64,000 nucleotides of DNA from Aliiroseovarius lamellibrachiae (GCF_018599245.1 NZ_JAHEVJ010000008.1:62001-126000), one strand, 5' to 3'; positions 46,054 to 55,073 are shown, counted from the stretch's first letter. Numbers and translations: made by a program. Notes: generated by a model from the sequence alone, not told the origin.

Positions 46054-46640
46054 TGTTCAGACTCCAGTGAGGCGGCAAGCATGGCGGCCGCCTGTTTCAT
46101 TTCACTCTGCCATTCTGCGGGAGGGGTCAGAGGCGACATGGCATCCAAAGTCACATAGGACGCGGCGATGCCTTGGGTTACGGCGCGAATATGTGCCCGT
46201 GTTGCGGTCGGCGCGGCCCGGGTCAGCACGTTTTCGATGACAGCCAGAAATCGTGTCATACTGTTCAAAAGGGGCACGCGCATCTCAGGGTGATCGCCGG
46301 TCGCCGTCACCAGCGCCTGATAGGCCAGCATCATGCGCGGATCGTTGCCCGTGGCATCGTCAAACAGCAGCTCGATCAGATCCCTGGGGGTTCCATCTTC
46401 CGTTAACGCTTCAGACAGAGCATCCGTGGTCACGGCAAATCCGTCGACCACATAGGCGGTCAACGCCGTCAACATCTGATCGCGGTTGCCAAGATAATGG
46501 CGCAGCAGCGGCCGCTTGATCCCGGCTTCGGTGGCGATGCGCTGTTGCGTCGCGCCTTCAAGGCCGAAGCGGGCAACACAGGTCAGATACGCATCAAGGA
46601 TCTGTTCGGATCGTTCATCTTTCAGGCTCGGACGTGGCAT
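46050..46640 (-). CDS. TetR/AcrR-family transcriptional regulator
   Basis: A 196-residue repressor. The N-terminal helix-turn-helix spans ILDAYLTCVARFGLEGATQQ and RIATEAGIKRPLLRHYLGN; the rest is the helical ligand domain. The ATG giving MPRPSLKDERS follows GAGG at five bases. A TTG ten codons upstream is rejected because it lies inside an operator. Two palindromes directly upstream suggest autoregulation of the whole six-gene operon. Confidence 0.88.
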   Translation of the reverse strand: MPRPSLKDERSEQILDAYLTCVARFGLEGATQQRIATEAGIKRPLLRHYLGNRDQMLTALTAYVVDGFAVTTDALSEALTEDGTPRDLIELLFDDATGNDPRMMLAYQALVTATGDHPEMRVPLLNSMTRFLAVIENVLTRAAPTATRAHIRAVTQGIAASYVTLDAMSPLTPPAEWQSEMKQAAAMLAASLESEQ

Positions 46641-46653
46641 GGCACCCTCGTTG

Positions 46654-46671
46654 TTTGTCACAGTTGACAAA
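46654..46671. promoter_or_regulatory. TetR operator candidate, proximal site
   Basis: TTTGTCA and TGACAAA with a 4-bp centre (CAGT). It lies 14 bp before the TetR start codon and shares the core TTGTCA-N4-TGACAA with the distal site. Confidence 0.65.
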
Positions 46672-46684
46672 TAACGCCCGAAAA

Positions 46685-46708
46685 TAGATTGTCAATAGTG
46701 ACAATCTA
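46685..46708. promoter_or_regulatory. TetR operator candidate, distal site
   Basis: Perfect 10-bp arms TAGATTGTCA and TGACAATCTA around ATAG. Its centre is 34 bp from that of the proximal site, about three helical turns. The pair is likely bound by the adjacent TetR protein. Confidence 0.7.
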
Positions 46709-46962
46709 TAAGATTGAATCCATGATGCCGAAGACCTACTCCTTGGTCCGTCCAACCCCACGTTCGGAATCTACCGCACCAAAGGCGCCGCCCGAATGCG
46801 GGATGTCCCGCGCCCACAGGCGGGCTGACACGCAAGCCGGTGGCCGTTATCTGGGTGAGCATATTCTATGGTCGTGACGAAATCCTTATCGTGGATCTGC
46901 TGATTGACGAGAAAGGATTCCCGCGCCATTCGGCACTCACCGCCGCTTTTCCTCGCCGCCAT
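46709..46962. other. intergenic stretch upstream of the TetR operon
   Basis: About 250 bp between the operators and the peroxiredoxin terminator. Frames here are short with weak coding character. One stretch near 46875-46960 reads EILIVDLLIDEKGFPRHSAL on the plus strand without a start, which might be a degraded gene end. No firm feature. Confidence 0.35.
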
Positions 46963-46996
46963 AAAAAAACGCGCAACACTTGCTGTCGCGCGTTTT
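46963..46996 (-). terminator. rho-independent terminator of the peroxiredoxin gene
   Basis: AAAACGCGC and GCGCGTTTT form a 9-bp stem. On the minus strand it is followed by a run of seven T. It lies 34 bp after the peroxiredoxin stop. Confidence 0.8.
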
Positions 46997-47029
46997 GAAA
47001 TCTTTCTGTCCCCTTAACGGGTGCGAGGA

Positions 47030-47683
47030 TCAGCTCGGGTCTTTGGCAAAGCGCAGATACGGCAGCTTGATGTCAAGCGCGCCAAACTGTGCCGTCGCCG
47101 CGTCATCATCCAGCGCCAAGCCAACAATCACATCCTGACCGGGTTGCCAGTTGGCAGGGGCCGCCAATGGTTTTCCATCTGTCATTTGCAACGCATCCAG
47201 CGCGCGTAAGACCTCGGCAAAGTTGCGGCCCACCGTCATCGGATAGGTCATCGACAGGCGCAGTTTCTTGTCTGGGCCAATGATGAACACCGAACGAACC
47301 GTTGCGCTGTCAGCAGGCGTGCGACCATCGGGCAAATAGGCGTCCGCAGGCAGCATATCAAAGGCTTTTGACACAGCCAGATCTTCGTCCGCGATAATTG
47401 GGAACCCGGCGGTGGTTCCGGCAACATTTTCGATATCCGACTTCCAACCCTTGTGGTCCTCAACCCCATCCACGGACAGGCCAATCACCTTGGTGCCACG
47501 TTTTGCCCATTCATCCGCCAGTTGGGCGACGGCGCCAAATTCGGTGGTGCAAACGGGCGTGTAATCCTTTGGATGCGAAAACAAGATCGCATAGCTGTCA
47601 CCGATCCAATCGTGGAACGTGATCTCGCCTTGATAAGTCATTGCGGTGAAATTCGGTACGGTTTCGTTGATCCGAAGGCCCAT
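47030..47683 (-). CDS. peroxiredoxin, 1-Cys (Prx6) type
   Basis: Thiol peroxidase that reduces hydrogen and organic peroxides, 217 residues. The active site is HPKDYTPVCTTEFG with the peroxidatic cysteine. The C-terminal extension (TVGRNFAEVLRALDALQMTD and later residues) is characteristic of the Prx6 group. GGGAG lies ahead of the ATG giving MGLRINETVP; 51 upstream codons are rejected. It is divergent from the aldehyde dehydrogenase gene. Confidence 0.93.
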   Translation of the reverse strand: MGLRINETVPNFTAMTYQGEITFHDWIGDSYAILFSHPKDYTPVCTTEFGAVAQLADEWAKRGTKVIGLSVDGVEDHKGWKSDIENVAGTTAGFPIIADEDLAVSKAFDMLPADAYLPDGRTPADSATVRSVFIIGPDKKLRLSMTYPMTVGRNFAEVLRALDALQMTDGKPLAAPANWQPGQDVIVGLALDDDAATAQFGALDIKLPYLRFAKDPS

Positions 47684-47771
47684 TTTATGGCTCCCTTTCC
47701 TAAATTGCTTGCCCCTAAGGTACGCCTGATTTGACGATTTGTAAGATGGGGGGTTGATTTCTTCACAAAAT

Positions 47772-47785
47772 AATTTGATCAAATT
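47772..47785. promoter_or_regulatory. 14-bp palindrome in the peroxiredoxin/aldehyde dehydrogenase promoter region
   Basis: AATTTGATCAAATT is a perfect palindrome in the 175-bp divergent gap. It is a plausible operator shared by the two genes. The regulator is not identifiable. Confidence 0.4.
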
Positions 47786-47858
47786 GCAAAAGCCGGGGGT
47801 TGCGCCCGCCAAATCGCGGTGCCAAAGTGCCCGCAAATCCGTCCAAGGAGTCAGTAAT

Positions 47859-49298
47859 ATGATTGAGAAACGCGACTTTTATATCAATGGCCAGTGGGTA
47901 GCCCCAGCAACACCCAACGACTGCAACGTCATCGATCCGTCGACAGAAGAGGTTTGCGCGGTGATTTCACTGGGCGGCCAAGCCGACACAGACGCCGCCG
48001 TCGCCGCCGCCAAATCCGCCTTTGGAACCTGGGGGTTCACCCCCAAGGCCGAACGTCTGGAACTGATCAAGACCATCAACGAGGTTTATGGCAAGCGCGC
48101 CGAGGATTTGGCCCAAGCGATGAGCCTTGAAATGGGCGCACCAATTGATCTGGCCCGCAGCAGCCAAGTGGGCGCAGGCAGCTGGCACATCTCAAACTTC
48201 ATCAAAGCGTTTGAAAACTTTGAATTCGACCGCATGTTGGGCACCCACGCCCCCAATGACCGCATTCTTTACGAACCCATCGGCGTGGCCGCCTTGATCA
48301 CCCCGTGGAACTGGCCGATGAACCAGGTGTCGCTGAAGGTTGTGGCCGCATTGGCCGCCGGCTGCACCATGGTTTTGAAACCGTCCGAGGTCTCGCCGCT
48401 GTCGTCCATCGTCTGGTCCGAAATCATGGACGAGGCCGGCGTTCCCGCGGGCGTTTACAATATGATCAATGGCGACGGCGTGGGTGTGGGATCACAACTG
48501 ACCAGCCATAAAGACGTGGATATGGTCAGCTTTACCGGATCCACCCGCGCAGGCATCGCGATTTCCAAAGCCGCTGCCGATACGCTGAAACGTGTGTCGC
48601 TGGAGCTGGGCGGCAAGGGTGCCAACATCATCTTTGACGACGCTGATGACAAAGCCGTGGTGCGCGGCGTGCGTCACATGATGCAAAACACCGGCCAAAG
48701 CTGTAACGCCCCCTCGCGCATGTTGGTGCAGCGCGGCGTTTACGATCAAGCCGTTGAAATTGCACGCGAAACGGCCGAAAAGACCTCCGTGGATGTCGCT
48801 TCCAAAGAAGGGCGTCACATTGGCCCCGTGGTGTCTGAACTTCAGTGGGGTAAAATTCAGGACCTGATCCAAGTGGGCATCGACGAAGGCGCCCGCCTGA
48901 TCGCCGGGGGCACCGGACGACCCGATGGGTTGAACAAAGGCTTTTTCGTCAAACCCACCGTCTTTGCCGATGTGAACAACCAAATGACCATCGCACGAGA
49001 AGAGATCTTTGGCCCGGTGATGGCGATGATCCCGTTTGACACCGAAGAAGAGGCGGTCGAGATCGCCAATGACACGGTCTATGGCCTGACCAACTATGTC
49101 CAAACCCAAGACGGCGCGCGCGCCAACCGGGTGGCCCGTCAGATGCGGTCCGGCATGGTGGAAATGAACGGCACATCCCGCGCGGCTGGCTCACCTTTTG
49201 GGGGCTACAAACAGTCCGGCAACGGGCGCGAAGGCGGCGAACTGGGGATCGAAGATTTCCTCGAAGTGAAAGCCGTGTCGGGTTGGTCAAACGACTGA
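47859..49298 (+). CDS. NAD(P)-dependent aldehyde dehydrogenase family protein
   Basis: Oxidises an aldehyde to a carboxylate, 479 residues. ITPWNWPMNQVSLKVVAALA and FTGSTRAGIAI form the cofactor site, ELGGKGANI carries the general-base glutamate and NTGQSCNAPSR the catalytic cysteine. EEIFGPVMAMIPFDTEEEAV and PFGGYKQSGNGREGGELGIE are typical. Substrate specificity is open. AAGGAGTCAGTAAT precedes the ATG. Confidence 0.93.
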   Translation: MIEKRDFYINGQWVAPATPNDCNVIDPSTEEVCAVISLGGQADTDAAVAAAKSAFGTWGFTPKAERLELIKTINEVYGKRAEDLAQAMSLEMGAPIDLARSSQVGAGSWHISNFIKAFENFEFDRMLGTHAPNDRILYEPIGVAALITPWNWPMNQVSLKVVAALAAGCTMVLKPSEVSPLSSIVWSEIMDEAGVPAGVYNMINGDGVGVGSQLTSHKDVDMVSFTGSTRAGIAISKAAADTLKRVSLELGGKGANIIFDDADDKAVVRGVRHMMQNTGQSCNAPSRMLVQRGVYDQAVEIARETAEKTSVDVASKEGRHIGPVVSELQWGKIQDLIQVGIDEGARLIAGGTGRPDGLNKGFFVKPTVFADVNNQMTIAREEIFGPVMAMIPFDTEEEAVEIANDTVYGLTNYVQTQDGARANRVARQMRSGMVEMNGTSRAAGSPFGGYKQSGNGREGGELGIEDFLEVKAVSGWSND

Positions 49299-49316
49299 TC
49301 TAAGGCGCTAGAAACA

Positions 49317-49353
49317 CGAAAGGGCTCGCAAATTGCGGGCCCTTTTCGTTTTT
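49317..49353 (+). terminator. rho-independent terminator of the aldehyde dehydrogenase gene
   Basis: CGAAAGGGC pairs with GCCCTTTTCG (one bulge), followed by five T. It is 18 bp after the stop codon. Confidence 0.8.
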
Positions 49354-49386
49354 CCGCCATGTTGCAAGGTCAAGCGCGGCACCGCG

Positions 49387-50094
49387 TCACCCGCCCCAGA
49401 GATACACGATCAACGGCAGGGGCGCGACGGCGATGAGCACGCTGACAAAATAGCGACACAATCCATAAAGCCCTGACATTCCTGCAAGAAACGCCAGCCC
49501 GCCGCCGCCGCCCAGCACCGAATTGCCGGGCAGATTAAGTAATAGAACGAGCAGAACATAACGGTTGCGCAAAAGGGTCGCGCCCAACCGGCCACGGCGC
49601 GTTCCCCAAAGGGGGCTGTCATCGGTGAGTTGCGCCATGACATAATCCGCCCGCTCGTGCGGTGGCACCAATCCAAGCGCGGCCACAAAAGCCGCCGCCC
49701 GGCGCATATGCATCCAGGCCAACAGGCGCGCGAAGCGGTTCGGGGAAACAAACCGCGCAACGCAAAAGGATAGCATCAGAGCGCCGACCATGCCGGTGAA
49801 TGAAATGATCGCCGCCGGTTTCCCGAATAACAGCAAAAGCGCAAAACCCAGCTCGGCCCCCGGCACAAACGGGATCGCCGCCGCCAGAATATAAACAACC
49901 ACCGCCAGCACCATCATCCGGTGCATCGCGGCCACATCGGTGACGGTCCCGTCCGGCGCGATCAGCCCCTGCAGGGCGTAGCCTGCCCCCCATCCCAGTC
50001 CGATAAGCACGAGGTAGAACATAATCGCGCGGCGGGCGGACCAGAGGGTCATTAGAAATGCTCGCATCGGATCACCGCCGTTTCTGCCGGTCAT
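49387..50094 (-). CDS. VTT/TVP38-like membrane protein
   Basis: A 235-residue integral membrane protein with several hydrophobic helices. The pair AAAIPFVPGAELGFALLLLF and LNLPGNSVLGGGGGLAFLAG resembles the re-entrant loops of the DedA/TVP38 (VTT) superfamily, which includes lipid scramblase-like proteins. Similarity is by eye only. The ATG at 50067, preceded by GGTGATCCG, is an alternative start. Confidence 0.55.
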   Translation of the reverse strand: MTGRNGGDPMRAFLMTLWSARRAIMFYLVLIGLGWGAGYALQGLIAPDGTVTDVAAMHRMMVLAVVVYILAAAIPFVPGAELGFALLLLFGKPAAIISFTGMVGALMLSFCVARFVSPNRFARLLAWMHMRRAAAFVAALGLVPPHERADYVMAQLTDDSPLWGTRRGRLGATLLRNRYVLLVLLLNLPGNSVLGGGGGLAFLAGMSGLYGLCRYFVSVLIAVAPLPLIVYLWGG

Positions 50095-50166
50095 GATAGC
50101 ACAAAGCGATCATCTGTCCGAGGAACTTGTGCGCCAAAAGCGCCTTGTGCGGGCGGGTCCTGCGGA

Positions 50167-51288
50167 TCAACCGCGCCGCACCACCACAGATCCAACCGAA
50201 TAACCTGCCCCAAACGAGCAGATCACACCGGTATCCCCCGGTGCCAAATCATCCGAGTATTTTGAAAACGCGATGATTGACCCAGCGGAGGATGTGTTGG
50301 CGTAATCCTGTAGGATGTTCGGCTGTTCGCCTTCTTCCGGCACACGACCCAGCACTTTTTTCCCGATGAAATCATTCATGGTTTTATTGGCTTGGTGCAG
50401 CCACAACCGGGTCAGATCGTCGGGTGAAATCTCCAGCTCTGCCAAATGCCCAAGGATGTGTTTGGACACAATTGGCAGCACCTCTTTGAACACTTTGCGG
50501 CCGTTTTGCATGAACTGCATGTCGCGCTGATCGCCCATCGCGCCTTCATAGGTGCGGCGCAGAAAACCGTTGTTGTTGCGGATATTGTTGGAGAATTGCG
50601 TCAGGCATTTGGTGCCAAGGATTTCAAAATGATCACCTTTGGCATCCTCTTTGCGTTCAATCACCGTGGCCGTTGCCACGTCGCCAAAAATGAAATGACA
50701 ATCGCGGTCGCGCCATTCTAAGTGGGCCGAGCAAATCTCTGGGTTGACCACCAGCGCCTTTTTCACCGACCCCGACCGGATCATGTCAGCCGCGGCCTGA
50801 ATGCCAAAGGTGGCCGAGGAACAGGCGACATTCATATCAAAGCCAAAACCACCCGCGCCCAGCGCCTGTTGGATCTCAATCGCGATCGCCGGATAGGCGC
50901 GTTCGTGGTTTGAGGCGGCACAGATCACGAGGTCAATCTCCCCCGCCGATACACCCGCCTTGGCCAGTGCTTTGTTGCACGCATCCACCGCCATTTCGGT
51001 CATAATACCCGGCTGATCATCATCCCGCTTGGGAAACAAGGGATGCATGACCGCGGGGTCCAACACGCCGGATTTATTCATCACGTAACGCTGATGAATG
51101 CCCGAAGCATTGACGATAAAGTCTTCGTTCGAATGGCCCACCGGCTCCATCTTACCCGCCGCGATGGCATCGGCGTTTTCCGCGTTCACCCGGTCGGCAT
51201 AGGCGTTGAAGGCCACCACCAATTCCGCGTTGGTGATAACCTCTTGTGGGGTGAAAACCCCGGTGCCGGTGATGACGGGCTGGAACAT
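50167..51288 (-). CDS. beta-ketoacyl-ACP synthase III-like protein
   Basis: Thiolase-fold condensing enzyme, 373 residues, somewhat longer than typical FabH (about 320). The catalytic triad is visible: Cys in NVACSSATFGIQAA, His in LWLHQANKTMNDF and Asn in DYANTSSAGSIIAF. GTGVFTPQEVITNAELVVAF opens the protein. The AGGAGG before the ATG is strong. It stands alone, without fatty-acid genes, so a specialised acyl substrate rather than housekeeping initiation is possible. Confidence 0.85.
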   Translation of the reverse strand: MFQPVITGTGVFTPQEVITNAELVVAFNAYADRVNAENADAIAAGKMEPVGHSNEDFIVNASGIHQRYVMNKSGVLDPAVMHPLFPKRDDDQPGIMTEMAVDACNKALAKAGVSAGEIDLVICAASNHERAYPAIAIEIQQALGAGGFGFDMNVACSSATFGIQAAADMIRSGSVKKALVVNPEICSAHLEWRDRDCHFIFGDVATATVIERKEDAKGDHFEILGTKCLTQFSNNIRNNNGFLRRTYEGAMGDQRDMQFMQNGRKVFKEVLPIVSKHILGHLAELEISPDDLTRLWLHQANKTMNDFIGKKVLGRVPEEGEQPNILQDYANTSSAGSIIAFSKYSDDLAPGDTGVICSFGAGYSVGSVVVRRG

Positions 51289-51378
51289 GCTTTGGCCTCC
51301 TGCAATGTCGGAACACTCAAGCAAATAAGGGCGCAAAGGGCAAGGCAGGTGACGTTAAGTCACCCTAAGCGGAGCAGG

Positions 51379-52026
51379 TTAGAATGGCACCTTGGCGCGA
51401 AAATTCATGCCACGCCCCCCATCCGGGTGGCGCAGGCGCAGACTTTCGGCATGTAACATCAAGCGCGGCGCATCGCGCGCTTCACCCTTGGCATAAAACG
51501 GATCGCCCAAAATCGGATGGCCCAGCGCCAACATATGCACGCGGAGCTGATGGCTGCGGCCGGTTTTCGGGAACAGGCGCACGCGCGTATTGCCCCCCTC
51601 AAACCGCATCACTTTCCAATCGGTAAGCGCCTGTTTGCCGGTCTCATGGTTCACATGCTGAAGCGGGCGATTGGGCCAGTCGACGATCAAAGGCAGGTCG
51701 ACCGTGCCTTCTTTTTCCGCCATCTCACCCCAAACCCGCGCCACATAGGTCTTTTTCATCTGCCGCTTTTCAAACTGCAAACCAAGATGCCGCTGTGCGT
51801 GCGGGGTCAGCGCAAACACCATCACACCCGATGTGTCGCGATCCAGCCGATGCACCAAAAGCGCCTCAGGAAACACCGCCTGAATACGCGCAATCAAACA
51901 ATCCGCCAGCTCCGGCCCCTTGCCCGGCACGGACAACAGCCCAGCCGGCTTGTCCACAACCAGCAATTCGTGGTCATGGTGCAGAATCACCAAAGGATCA
52001 TTCGGGGGGGTATACGCGCTGCTCAT
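51379..52026 (-). CDS. RluA-family pseudouridine synthase
   Basis: Isomerises specific uridines in RNA, 215 residues. The catalytic motif is VHRLDRDTSGVMVFAL with the essential Asp, followed by QFEKRQMKKTYVARVWG and GRSHQLRVHMLALGHPILGD. No S4 domain is present, so it is of the short RluA/TruC kind. The exact RNA target cannot be told. A G7 run lies near the 5' end. An ATG three codons upstream is an alternative start. Confidence 0.9.
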   Translation of the reverse strand: MSSAYTPPNDPLVILHHDHELLVVDKPAGLLSVPGKGPELADCLIARIQAVFPEALLVHRLDRDTSGVMVFALTPHAQRHLGLQFEKRQMKKTYVARVWGEMAEKEGTVDLPLIVDWPNRPLQHVNHETGKQALTDWKVMRFEGGNTRVRLFPKTGRSHQLRVHMLALGHPILGDPFYAKGEARDAPRLMLHAESLRLRHPDGGRGMNFRAKVPF

Positions 52027-52084
52027 CCCGGCCAACTAGCGGGCGCAGGCGCCGCAAACAAGTGTTTTAGGGGCTAAAAAGCAC

Positions 52085-52112
52085 AAAACCCCAAGCGATT
52101 GCTCGGGGTTTT
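52085..52112 (-). terminator. rho-independent terminator of tRNA-Lys
   Basis: AAAACCCC and GGGGTTTT form an 8-bp stem, extended inward by GAGC/GCTT. On the minus strand it is followed by GTGCTTTTTAG. It lies nine bases after the tRNA 3' end. Confidence 0.8.
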
Positions 52113-52120
52113 GGTGAAAG

Positions 52121-52196
52121 TGGTGAGCCGTGATGGGTTCGAACCATCGACCTACTGATTAAAAGTCAGTTGCTCTACCAGCTGAGCTAACGGCCC
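52121..52196 (-). tRNA. tRNA-Lys (anticodon UUU)
   Basis: 76 bases with an encoded CCA end. The acceptor stem pairs GGGCCGT with ACGGCTC (one G-T pair). The D arm has AGCTCAGCTGGTAGAGC. The anticodon loop CTTTTAA carries TTT, and GGTTCGAACCC forms the T arm. All stems fold as expected. Confidence 0.97.
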
Positions 52197-52304
52197 ACTC
52201 TCTGTTGGCGGGTTCTAGTGTTGCCACCCCTAGGGGTCAACCCAAAAAACGCATAAAAACACGATCTCTGGCAAAACCTTTGCGAAAGGTCTATATCGCG
52301 CAAT

Positions 52305-53138
52305 ATGGAACATGTGAACACAGATGAGAACATCCACTTCATGAAGTGGCACGGCGCGGGAAATGACTTTGTCATGATTGATTCTCGTGGCCGAGAGGCT
52401 GTGGTCACACGCGCTTTGGCGGCACGCCTTGGGGATCGCAATCGCGGGGTTGGGTTTGACCAATTGGCCGAGATCCGAACCTCCGACGCCGCTGACATTG
52501 ATCTGGATTTCTGGAACGCGGATGGGTCGCGCGCCGGGGCCTGTGGCAATGCCACCCGATGCGTTGCACGCTATATGATGGACCAGACCGGCAAGACCAC
52601 CCTGACCATTCGCACCGCGCGCGGCATTCTTGAGGCCCGCGAAGATGGGGATGAGGTCTGCATCAACATGGGACAACCACAGACGCATTGGTCTGAGGTG
52701 CCGCTTTCCAAGGACGTCGACACCGCACATCTGCCCATCAAAGGTGACCCGGTCGCTGTGGGCATGGGCAATCCCCATTGCGTGTTTTTTGTCGATGACG
52801 CTGACAGCGTGGACGTGGCGGGCGTTGGCCCGACCATAGAAACCCACCCGCTGTTTCCCGAACAAACCAATGTGGAATTTGCCACCATCCGCTCGCGCAG
52901 TGACGTTCGTATGCGCGTCTGGGAACGGGGCACAGGCATCACGCTTGCCTGCGGATCCGGCGCCTGCGCCACCGCTGTTGCGGCCCACCAACGGGGCCTG
53001 ACCGACGCCAAGATGCGGATGGAACTGGACGGTGGCTGGCTGACCCTTGATATCCGCGACGATGGCGTCTGGATGACCGGCCCCACCGCTTTTGTGTACG
53101 CGGGCCAATTGACCCCCGCCTTTCTTAAGAGCCTGTAA
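52305..53138 (+). CDS. dapF: diaminopimelate epimerase
   Basis: Converts LL- to meso-diaminopimelate for lysine and peptidoglycan synthesis. The 277 residues carry both active-site cysteines, in [11 protein letters not shown] and [26 protein letters not shown] and GFDQLAEI are also family motifs. The upstream ATG adds about 12 residues to the more usual start at 52341; both remain possible. mtaB begins at the base after the stop. Confidence 0.94.
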   Translation: MEHVNTDENIHFMKWHGAGNDFVMIDSRGREAVVTRALAARLGDRNRGVGFDQLAEIRTSDAADIDLDFWNADGSRAGACGNATRCVARYMMDQTGKTTLTIRTARGILEAREDGDEVCINMGQPQTHWSEVPLSKDVDTAHLPIKGDPVAVGMGNPHCVFFVDDADSVDVAGVGPTIETHPLFPEQTNVEFATIRSRSDVRMRVWERGTGITLACGSGACATAVAAHQRGLTDAKMRMELDGGWLTLDIRDDGVWMTGPTAFVYAGQLTPAFLKSL

Positions 53139-54401
53139 ATGAACGCCAAACCGCCCGTCTTTGCGACCATGGGCTGTCGCCTGAATGCCTATGAAACCGA
53201 AGCCATGAAACGGCTGGCGGCCGAGGCTGGCGTTGAGGGCGCGGTGGTGATCAACACCTGCGCGGTGACGGCGGAAGCGGTGCGAAAATCCCGTCAGGAG
53301 ATCCGCAAACTGCGCCGCGACAACCCGGACGCCAAGCTGATCGTCACCGGATGTGCCGCCCAAACCGAACCGGAAACCTTTGCCGCAATGGGCGAGGTCG
53401 ACGCGGTGATTGGCAATGGCGAAAAGATGTCGCCAGAAACCTGGGCCGGGCTGGCCCCTGATCTGATCGGCCAGACCGAACGCGTGCAGGTCAACGACAT
53501 CATGTCGGTGACTGAGACCGCCAGCCACCTGATTGACGGCTTTGGCACAAGGTCGCGCGCCTATGTTCAGGTGCAAAATGGCTGTGATCACCGCTGTACC
53601 TTTTGTATCATCCCCTACGGCCGTGGAAACTCGCGTTCCGTACCTGCGGGTGTGGTGGTCGATCAGATCAAACGCCTTGTGGGTAAGGGGTTTAACGAGG
53701 TTGTGCTGACCGGCGTAGACCTGACCAGCTGGGGTGATGATCTGCCCGCGAAACCGCGCCTTGGCGATCTGGTAATGCGCATTTTGAAACTGGTGCCCGA
53801 CCTGCCGCGCCTGCGGATTTCGTCGATCGACAGTATTGAGGCCGACGACAACCTGATGATGGCCATCGCCACCGAACCGCGCCTGATGCCGCATCTGCAT
53901 CTGTCCCTGCAACACGGCGACGACCTGATCCTGAAACGGATGAAACGCCGCCATTTGCGCGACGACGCGATTGCCTTTTGTGAAGAGGCGAAACGCCTGC
54001 GTCCGGGCATGACCTTTGGCGCCGATATCATCGCGGGGTTTCCAACTGAGACCGACGAACACTTCGCCAACTCCTTGAAATTAGTGGAAGATTGCAGCCT
54101 GACATGGCTGCACGTCTTTCCCTATTCCAAACGCGAAGGCACCCCGGCGGCAAAGATCCCCACGCAGGTCAACGGCAACATTATCAAGGACCGCGCGGCC
54201 CAATTGCGCGCCCTTGGCGATGCCGCCGTCACCCGCCACCTGACCGCACAAATCGGCCAATCCCATAATATCCTGATGGAAAATGCGTTGATGGGCCGGA
54301 CCGAGCATTTTGCCGAAGTCAAGTTCTCCACGCCTCAAATTGAAGGCGAAATCGTGATCGCGACCCCAACGAAGTCACTGGACGGCCAGCTGATTGTCTG
54401 A
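53139..54401 (+). CDS. mtaB: tRNA t6A37 methylthiotransferase MtaB
   Basis: Radical-SAM enzyme that converts t6A37 to ms2t6A37 in tRNA. The 420 residues have an N-terminal MTTase domain with cysteines in MGCRLNAYETEAM, NTCAVT and GCAAQTEPE. The radical-SAM motif is GCDHRCTFCIIPYGRG. LRPGMTFGADIIAGFPTETD is typical. A C-terminal TRAM-like segment is short. Its start abuts the dapF stop. It modifies ANN-decoding tRNAs, which would include the neighbouring tRNA-Lys. Confidence 0.9.
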   Translation: MNAKPPVFATMGCRLNAYETEAMKRLAAEAGVEGAVVINTCAVTAEAVRKSRQEIRKLRRDNPDAKLIVTGCAAQTEPETFAAMGEVDAVIGNGEKMSPETWAGLAPDLIGQTERVQVNDIMSVTETASHLIDGFGTRSRAYVQVQNGCDHRCTFCIIPYGRGNSRSVPAGVVVDQIKRLVGKGFNEVVLTGVDLTSWGDDLPAKPRLGDLVMRILKLVPDLPRLRISSIDSIEADDNLMMAIATEPRLMPHLHLSLQHGDDLILKRMKRRHLRDDAIAFCEEAKRLRPGMTFGADIIAGFPTETDEHFANSLKLVEDCSLTWLHVFPYSKREGTPAAKIPTQVNGNIIKDRAAQLRALGDAAVTRHLTAQIGQSHNILMENALMGRTEHFAEVKFSTPQIEGEIVIATPTKSLDGQLIV

Positions 54402-54455
54402 TCCTGTAGACCGATTGATACAAGGTTAAGTTGCAACGAGTCGCACGAGGTCGCC

Positions 54456-55073
54456 ATGCACCCGAATCCCAGTTTTAGAAATGTCGCAGATGCGGCCAGC
54501 CTTCGCTTTGCCCAGACCCGTAGTTTTGGGGTGATCAGCGTGAACGGATCGGTTGGTCCTGTGATGGCCCATCTTCCGTTTTTGTTGAATGATAACGGCA
54601 AGATAGCCGACATGCACCTTGTCCGCTCCAACAAGATTTCAACATTGTTGACCCAACCCCTGCCGGCCACTTTGGCGGTGTCTGGCCCCGATGGCTATGT
54701 CTCGCCGGATTGGTACGGGGCCGACGATCAGGTGCCGACGTGGAACTATGTCGCGGTGCATTTGCGCGGCCATCTTGAGGCGCTGCCGGATGAGGATTTG
54801 CGCGATATTTTAGAGCGTCAAAGCAACGCCTATGAGGCGCGCACCCAAGGCAAAGCCCCGTGGACGCTGGACAAGCTGACGGATGAGACATACGCCCGGA
54901 TGGCGCGCATGATCCGCCCTGCTCGGTTGCATATTGAACGGGTCGAAAGCACATGGAAACTTGGGCAAAATAAAGGGGTTAGCGCCCGTTTGGCCGCCTC
55001 GGAACAGCTGGACAACGGCTTTGGACACGAGCTGCAATCGCTTGCCGAGATGATGCGCAATCCCCCCGAATAA
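54456..55073 (+). CDS. PaiB-like FMN-binding transcriptional regulator family protein
   Basis: A 205-residue split-barrel flavin-binding protein of the PaiB family. It starts MHPNPSFRNVADAASLRFAQ and contains GPVMAHLPFLLNDNG, HLVRSNK and PDWYGADDQVPTWNYVAVHL, all typical. PaiB was described as a negative regulator of sporulation and protease genes in Bacillus; the role here is unknown. GAGGTCGCC precedes the ATG. It is 54 bp after mtaB. Confidence 0.85.
   Translation: MHPNPSFRNVADAASLRFAQTRSFGVISVNGSVGPVMAHLPFLLNDNGKIADMHLVRSNKISTLLTQPLPATLAVSGPDGYVSPDWYGADDQVPTWNYVAVHLRGHLEALPDEDLRDILERQSNAYEARTQGKAPWTLDKLTDETYARMARMIRPARLHIERVESTWKLGQNKGVSARLAASEQLDNGFGHELQSLAEMMRNPPE

Noticed and set aside
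46641-46670. TTG start extending the TetR protein by ten residues
   Set aside because: The codon lies inside the proximal operator palindrome, while the ATG at 46640 has a proper GAGG ribosome binding site.
52230-54062. 610-codon open frame on the minus strand
   Set aside because: It is the antisense of dapF and mtaB, whose catalytic motifs are clear; the frame is a by-product of codon bias.
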